This document shows positions 5,783 to 7,911 of a stretch of DNA of 7,911 nt, in pieces. A program made the position numbers and the translations under genes. How positions within the stretch are numbered: the first letter of the stretch is position 1; each line of letters opens with the position of its first letter. Origin of the DNA: JAAXTX01 sp035560715 (GTDB taxonomy: Bacteria > Patescibacteriota > Minisyncoccia > Moranbacterales > UBA1568). The notes beneath the pieces were generated by a model. It searched no databases. It saw only the letters and a program-made list of their open reading frames with translations, and was not told the origin of the DNA. Where the stretch lies: NCBI GenBank assembly GCA_035560715.1, contig DATMYW010000001.1:1-7911 (forward strand). Direction: 5' to 3'.

Positions 5783-6691
5783 ATGAACATCATCAAGACC
5801 GATACCTTCTCGTGGATCGATTTTCTCGACCCGCAGCAGAGCGACATAGCCTACCTGCAGGAAAACTTCAACATCCACCCCCTCGCGATCGAGGAGCTGA
5901 TGACGCCGACGTACCAGCCGAAGGCGGTACAGTATGACGGTTGCCTGTTCCTCTCGATCCACACGCCGCTCTTCGACACCGCGCTTCGGACAACCTATCC
6001 CGGCGAGCTCGACATCATCCTGACCAAGGATTTCCTTATCACCTCGCACAAACACGACATCTACCAGATCCGCGATTTTTTCGAAAAGCTATCGAGAAGC
6101 AAGGGACAGCAACGCGACTATTTCGCGAAAACACCGGCCCACCTTCTCTATCATATCATCGAGATCCTGCTGAATTCCTGCTTCCCGAAGTTGCATCACA
6201 TCTCCGAGAACCTCGACTATATCGAGACACAGGTATTCTCGGACCACGAGAAGGAGATGGTGCTCGAAATCTCAGTCGTAAAGCGCGACATCCTCAACTT
6301 CCGACGCACGCTCAAACCCCAACGGTCGATTCTGGATTCGCTCGTTCAGAAGGATCATCCGTTCATTCCCGACGACCTGAAGGTATACTTCCAGGACCTC
6401 ATCGGAACGAATATCCGCGTCTGGAACATTCTGGAAAGCACCAAGGAGACGATCGAGGCGCTGGAGGCGACGAATAACTCGCTTCTCTCAAACAAACTGA
6501 ATCTTACGATGAAGGTTCTCACGATTTTTTCCGCGGTGCTGCTTCCTATCACGCTCTATTCGAACGTCATGGCGATGAGCGCCCGCATCCCGCTTACCGA
6601 CGATCCGAATGCGTTCTGGATCCATACCGTCGTCATGATGGTCGTAGCCTTCGCGACCATCGTCGTATTCAAGGCGAAAAAGTGGTTTTAG
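5783..6691 (+). CDS. corA: CorA-family divalent cation transporter with altered GMN motif
   Basis: CorA proteins form homopentameric channels for Mg2+, Co2+ or Ni2+ in the cytoplasmic membrane. The 302-residue product has the family layout. It has an N-terminal alpha/beta cytoplasmic domain (about 1-135, with NIHPLAIEELM at 30-40 and LDIILTKDFLITSH at 76-89). A long helix bundle runs from about 135-240 (NLDYIETQVF at 143-152, RRTLKPQRSILDSL at 174-187). Two C-terminal membrane helices span about 242-265 and 278-297, ending in the typical basic FKAKKWF. Where the first helix normally ends in Gly-Met-Asn, this protein has Ala264-Met265-Ser266 (LYSNVMAMSARIPL). The GMN motif is known to be critical for selectivity and transport in studied CorA and Mrs2 proteins, so activity or ion choice may differ. 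ZntB-like efflux or uptake is another possibility. No strong Shine-Dalgarno is present. The gene is divergent from yidD. Confidence 0.9.
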   Translation: MNIIKTDTFSWIDFLDPQQSDIAYLQENFNIHPLAIEELMTPTYQPKAVQYDGCLFLSIHTPLFDTALRTTYPGELDIILTKDFLITSHKHDIYQIRDFFEKLSRSKGQQRDYFAKTPAHLLYHIIEILLNSCFPKLHHISENLDYIETQVFSDHEKEMVLEISVVKRDILNFRRTLKPQRSILDSLVQKDHPFIPDDLKVYFQDLIGTNIRVWNILESTKETIEALEATNNSLLSNKLNLTMKVLTIFSAVLLPITLYSNVMAMSARIPLTDDPNAFWIHTVVMMVVAFATIVVFKAKKWF

Positions 6692-6713
6692 AGATGAAAT
6701 GATATCCATACGG

Positions 6714-6739
6714 AAAAAAGACGGGCTCCCGTCTTTTTT
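6714..6739. terminator. Bidirectional rho-independent terminator between corA and the nucleotidyltransferase gene
   Basis: GACGG and CCGTC form the GC core around a small loop. They are flanked by six A on the left and seven T on the right, so either strand gives a hairpin followed by a U-run. It begins 22 bases after the corA stop and 26 bases beyond the convergent gene's stop, so it can end both transcripts. Confidence 0.92.
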
Positions 6740-6765
6740 TCTTTTCGTCGACATCATGACTCGAC

Positions 6766-7551
6766 TCAGCTACGTTCCGCAAGAACACCTTCGATCGCGT
6801 CCAGATGTTCCGGCGTGTTCACATTGAGTCCCTCGAGCGGGTCGGGAAGCGGGATGGCACAGATGTTTTTCCCCTCGCTCATCGCCATGGCGATAAGATC
6901 GGTGATATAGAACTCCTTGGAAGCATTGTCGCTGCCCAGGCGATCGATATGTTCCCAGAGCCAAGCGGCATCAAAGCAATAGATACTCGTGTTCACCTCA
7001 CGTATGGCGCGCTCGTCCTCGGTCGCATCCTTGTATTCGACGATACGGAGGACGGAACCGTCTCCGTTGCGTACGATGCGTCCATAGTGTAAGAGATGTT
7101 CGTGGATACCGGTGAAATCAGGGACGACGACGGTGCCGAGTGTAATGGTCTCGCCGCGATGCTGATGATGGGCCAGGATGGTCCGGATCGTACCGGCCGA
7201 TATGAGCGGCTGGTCCCCTGCGAGAACGATTACGTTGGCGATGTCGACATGGTTCCGCAGCAGCGGCGCGGCGCACGCGACGGCATGACCGGTGCCCAGC
7301 TGCTCCCTCTGTTCGACACAGACGACACGGTCACCCAGGTGCTCGACGATTTTCTCGCCGTGAAACCCGACGATAACCACCGGCTTCGTCTCTGGCACGG
7401 CTTCTATTGCTGATTCGGCAATATGCTCAACGATCGGTTTCCCGGCCACGGGAATCATCGTCTTCGGCATATCCGTCATGTTCATTCTCGTCCCTTTCCC
7501 GCCCGCCATGATAATGACCTGATTCATAGATATCTGAATAGTGCGTCCCAT
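6766..7551 (-). CDS. Sugar-1-phosphate nucleotidyltransferase, GlmU N-terminal-domain type
   Basis: The protein belongs to the NTP-transferase (GT-A-like Rossmann) family. It most resembles the uridylyltransferase half of GlmU, which makes UDP-GlcNAc from GlcNAc-1-phosphate and UTP for cell-wall and glycan synthesis. Signatures are MAGGKGTRM (15-23) with the conserved MPK (28-30) and VAGKPIVEH (35-43), QLGTGHAVA (84-92), AGDQPLI (111-117), YGRIVR (156-161), EYKDA (172-176), EVNTSIYCF (185-193), KEFYITDLI (212-220) and LNVNTPEHL (242-250). The left-handed beta-helix acetyltransferase half of GlmU is absent, so the second activity must come from elsewhere or the sugar differs. The longest start is at 7551. 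The ATG at 7527 (residue 9) fits the family better because the first strand begins immediately (MNQVIIMAGG), giving 253 residues. Neither start has a clear Shine-Dalgarno. Confidence 0.9.
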   Translation of the reverse strand: MGRTIQISMNQVIIMAGGKGTRMNMTDMPKTMIPVAGKPIVEHIAESAIEAVPETKPVVIVGFHGEKIVEHLGDRVVCVEQREQLGTGHAVACAAPLLRNHVDIANVIVLAGDQPLISAGTIRTILAHHQHRGETITLGTVVVPDFTGIHEHLLHYGRIVRNGDGSVLRIVEYKDATEDERAIREVNTSIYCFDAAWLWEHIDRLGSDNASKEFYITDLIAMAMSEGKNICAIPLPDPLEGLNVNTPEHLDAIEGVLAERS

Positions 7552-7707
7552 TTATGATGACATGTCCAAAAAAACGAAACACCGCCATCGGCGCTCTCGG
7601 TCGACTATATCATACATAAGACCGTTTTTCCAGTCTCACGGGGATGTCAGAATATCCATCAGGACGACAGAAAAATATTTCCGTATTTGCCTTATATAAG
7701 CATTTTT

Positions 7708-7911
7708 TCATGGCGCGACTTCCTTCCAGTTCATGTCACATGAGCGGGAACCGGAGCAGGACTCGGCGCTGCCGCAGGAGTCCGTGCCGGTATACGTCGA
7801 GTTGAGACAGTGTTCGGCCGCATGGGCGGAACAGTTCGACGAGCAGTTCTCGATGACGGTGAGCGGCAGGGAGACGTTCTGTCCGGAATAGGTGGCGGTG
7901 ACGGTGGAGGT
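7708..7911 (-). CDS. C-terminal end of a Cys-rich, probably secreted protein (N-terminus outside the window)
   Basis: The minus strand is open from base 7911 to a TGA at 7708-7710, giving the last 67 residues of a gene that enters from the right. The sequence starts with Thr/Ser-rich beta-strand-like residues (TSTVTATYSGQNVSLPLTVI), as in the last strands of an Ig-like extracellular domain. A module with six cysteines follows (positions 23, 27, 35, 46, 52 and 58), with C-S-S-N-C, TGTDSCGSAESC and GSRSCDMNWKEVAP at the very end. This pattern suggests an exported protein with disulfide bonds, perhaps a surface or adhesion protein. The identity of the whole protein cannot be judged from the tail. 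GC-rich third positions match the neighbouring genes. I see no clear terminator after it. Confidence 0.65.
   Translation of the reverse strand, partial: TSTVTATYSGQNVSLPLTVIENCSSNCSAHAAEHCLNSTYTGTDSCGSAESCSGSRSCDMNWKEVAP

Noticed and set aside
5675..6055. A 126-codon minus-strand open frame over the start of corA
   Set aside because: It is antisense to corA and to the predicted promoters, with no family signal.
7583..7593. CGCC/GGCG hairpin followed on the minus strand by GTGTTTCGTTTTTTT
   Set aside because: The stem is only 4 bp and the T-run begins too far from it. It lies in the leader of the nucleotidyltransferase gene, so I could not call it a terminator or attenuator with confidence.
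7691..7700. CTTATATAAG palindrome after the Cys-rich gene
   Set aside because: It is a short AT-rich palindrome with no loop or U-run, which is plausible by chance in AT-rich spacer DNA.
7552..7707. Promoter for the nucleotidyltransferase gene
   Set aside because: Several -10-like words (TATGAT, TATGTA) occur on the minus strand, but none has a credible -35 box at proper spacing.

Overview
The window looks like chromosomal DNA from a bacterium, probably a Patescibacteria (CPR, Parcubacteria-like) genome. This placement is an inference from a short HrcA of about 244 residues, a W-K-R/ADFENYKKR-type GrpE core, compact gene spacing, and a Cys-rich surface protein tail. It is not proven. Bulk coding DNA is GC-rich, about 60% by eye. 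The partial gene at the left edge is clearly AT-richer, about 40%. All genes use the standard stops TAA or TGA, and no tRNA, rRNA, insertion sequence or CRISPR array was seen.

Layout, left to right. Positions 1-544 (minus) hold a partial DUF5343-family gene of unknown function. It lies just past a strong hairpin (571-597) that ends the heat-shock operon. Positions 606-4226 (minus) are that operon, transcribed in the order hrcA, nudix-grpE, dnaK. It is driven by a consensus sigma-70 promoter (4308-4336) interleaved with a perfect CIRCE operator (4323-4349), which is the binding site of the HrcA encoded by its first gene. The striking feature is the middle gene (2557-3459): one uninterrupted frame encodes a complete NUDIX hydrolase domain with a canonical Nudix box, fused to the N-terminus of GrpE, the nucleotide exchange factor of DnaK. 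No dnaJ follows dnaK.

Upstream of the heat-shock promoter a terminator (4388-4413) closes a second minus-strand group. This group contains a possible GlcG/HbpS-like protein (4440-4937) and a small gene (5018-5303) that seems split by a frameshift at a run of seven T. The small gene has a consensus promoter (5370-5398) whose -35 box contains the yidD stop codon. YidD (5395-5646, minus) and a CorA-family transporter (5783-6691, plus) diverge from a 136-bp intergenic region. There, two back-to-back predicted promoters share a perfect 8-7-8 inverted repeat. The CorA protein lacks the GMN signature expected of this family. A bidirectional terminator (6714-6739) separates corA from a convergent GlmU-N-terminal-like nucleotidyltransferase (6766-7527/7551, minus). 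The right edge (7708-7911, minus) is the Cys-rich C-terminal tail of a probably secreted protein.

The heat-shock operon works as one module: HrcA represses its own operon through CIRCE, GrpE releases ADP from DnaK, and DnaK folds clients. The NUDIX domain physically adds a nucleotide-diphosphate hydrolase to the exchange factor. What it hydrolyses cannot be read from the sequence. The remaining genes are housekeeping or envelope functions (membrane insertion, divalent cation transport, sugar-nucleotide synthesis, surface protein).
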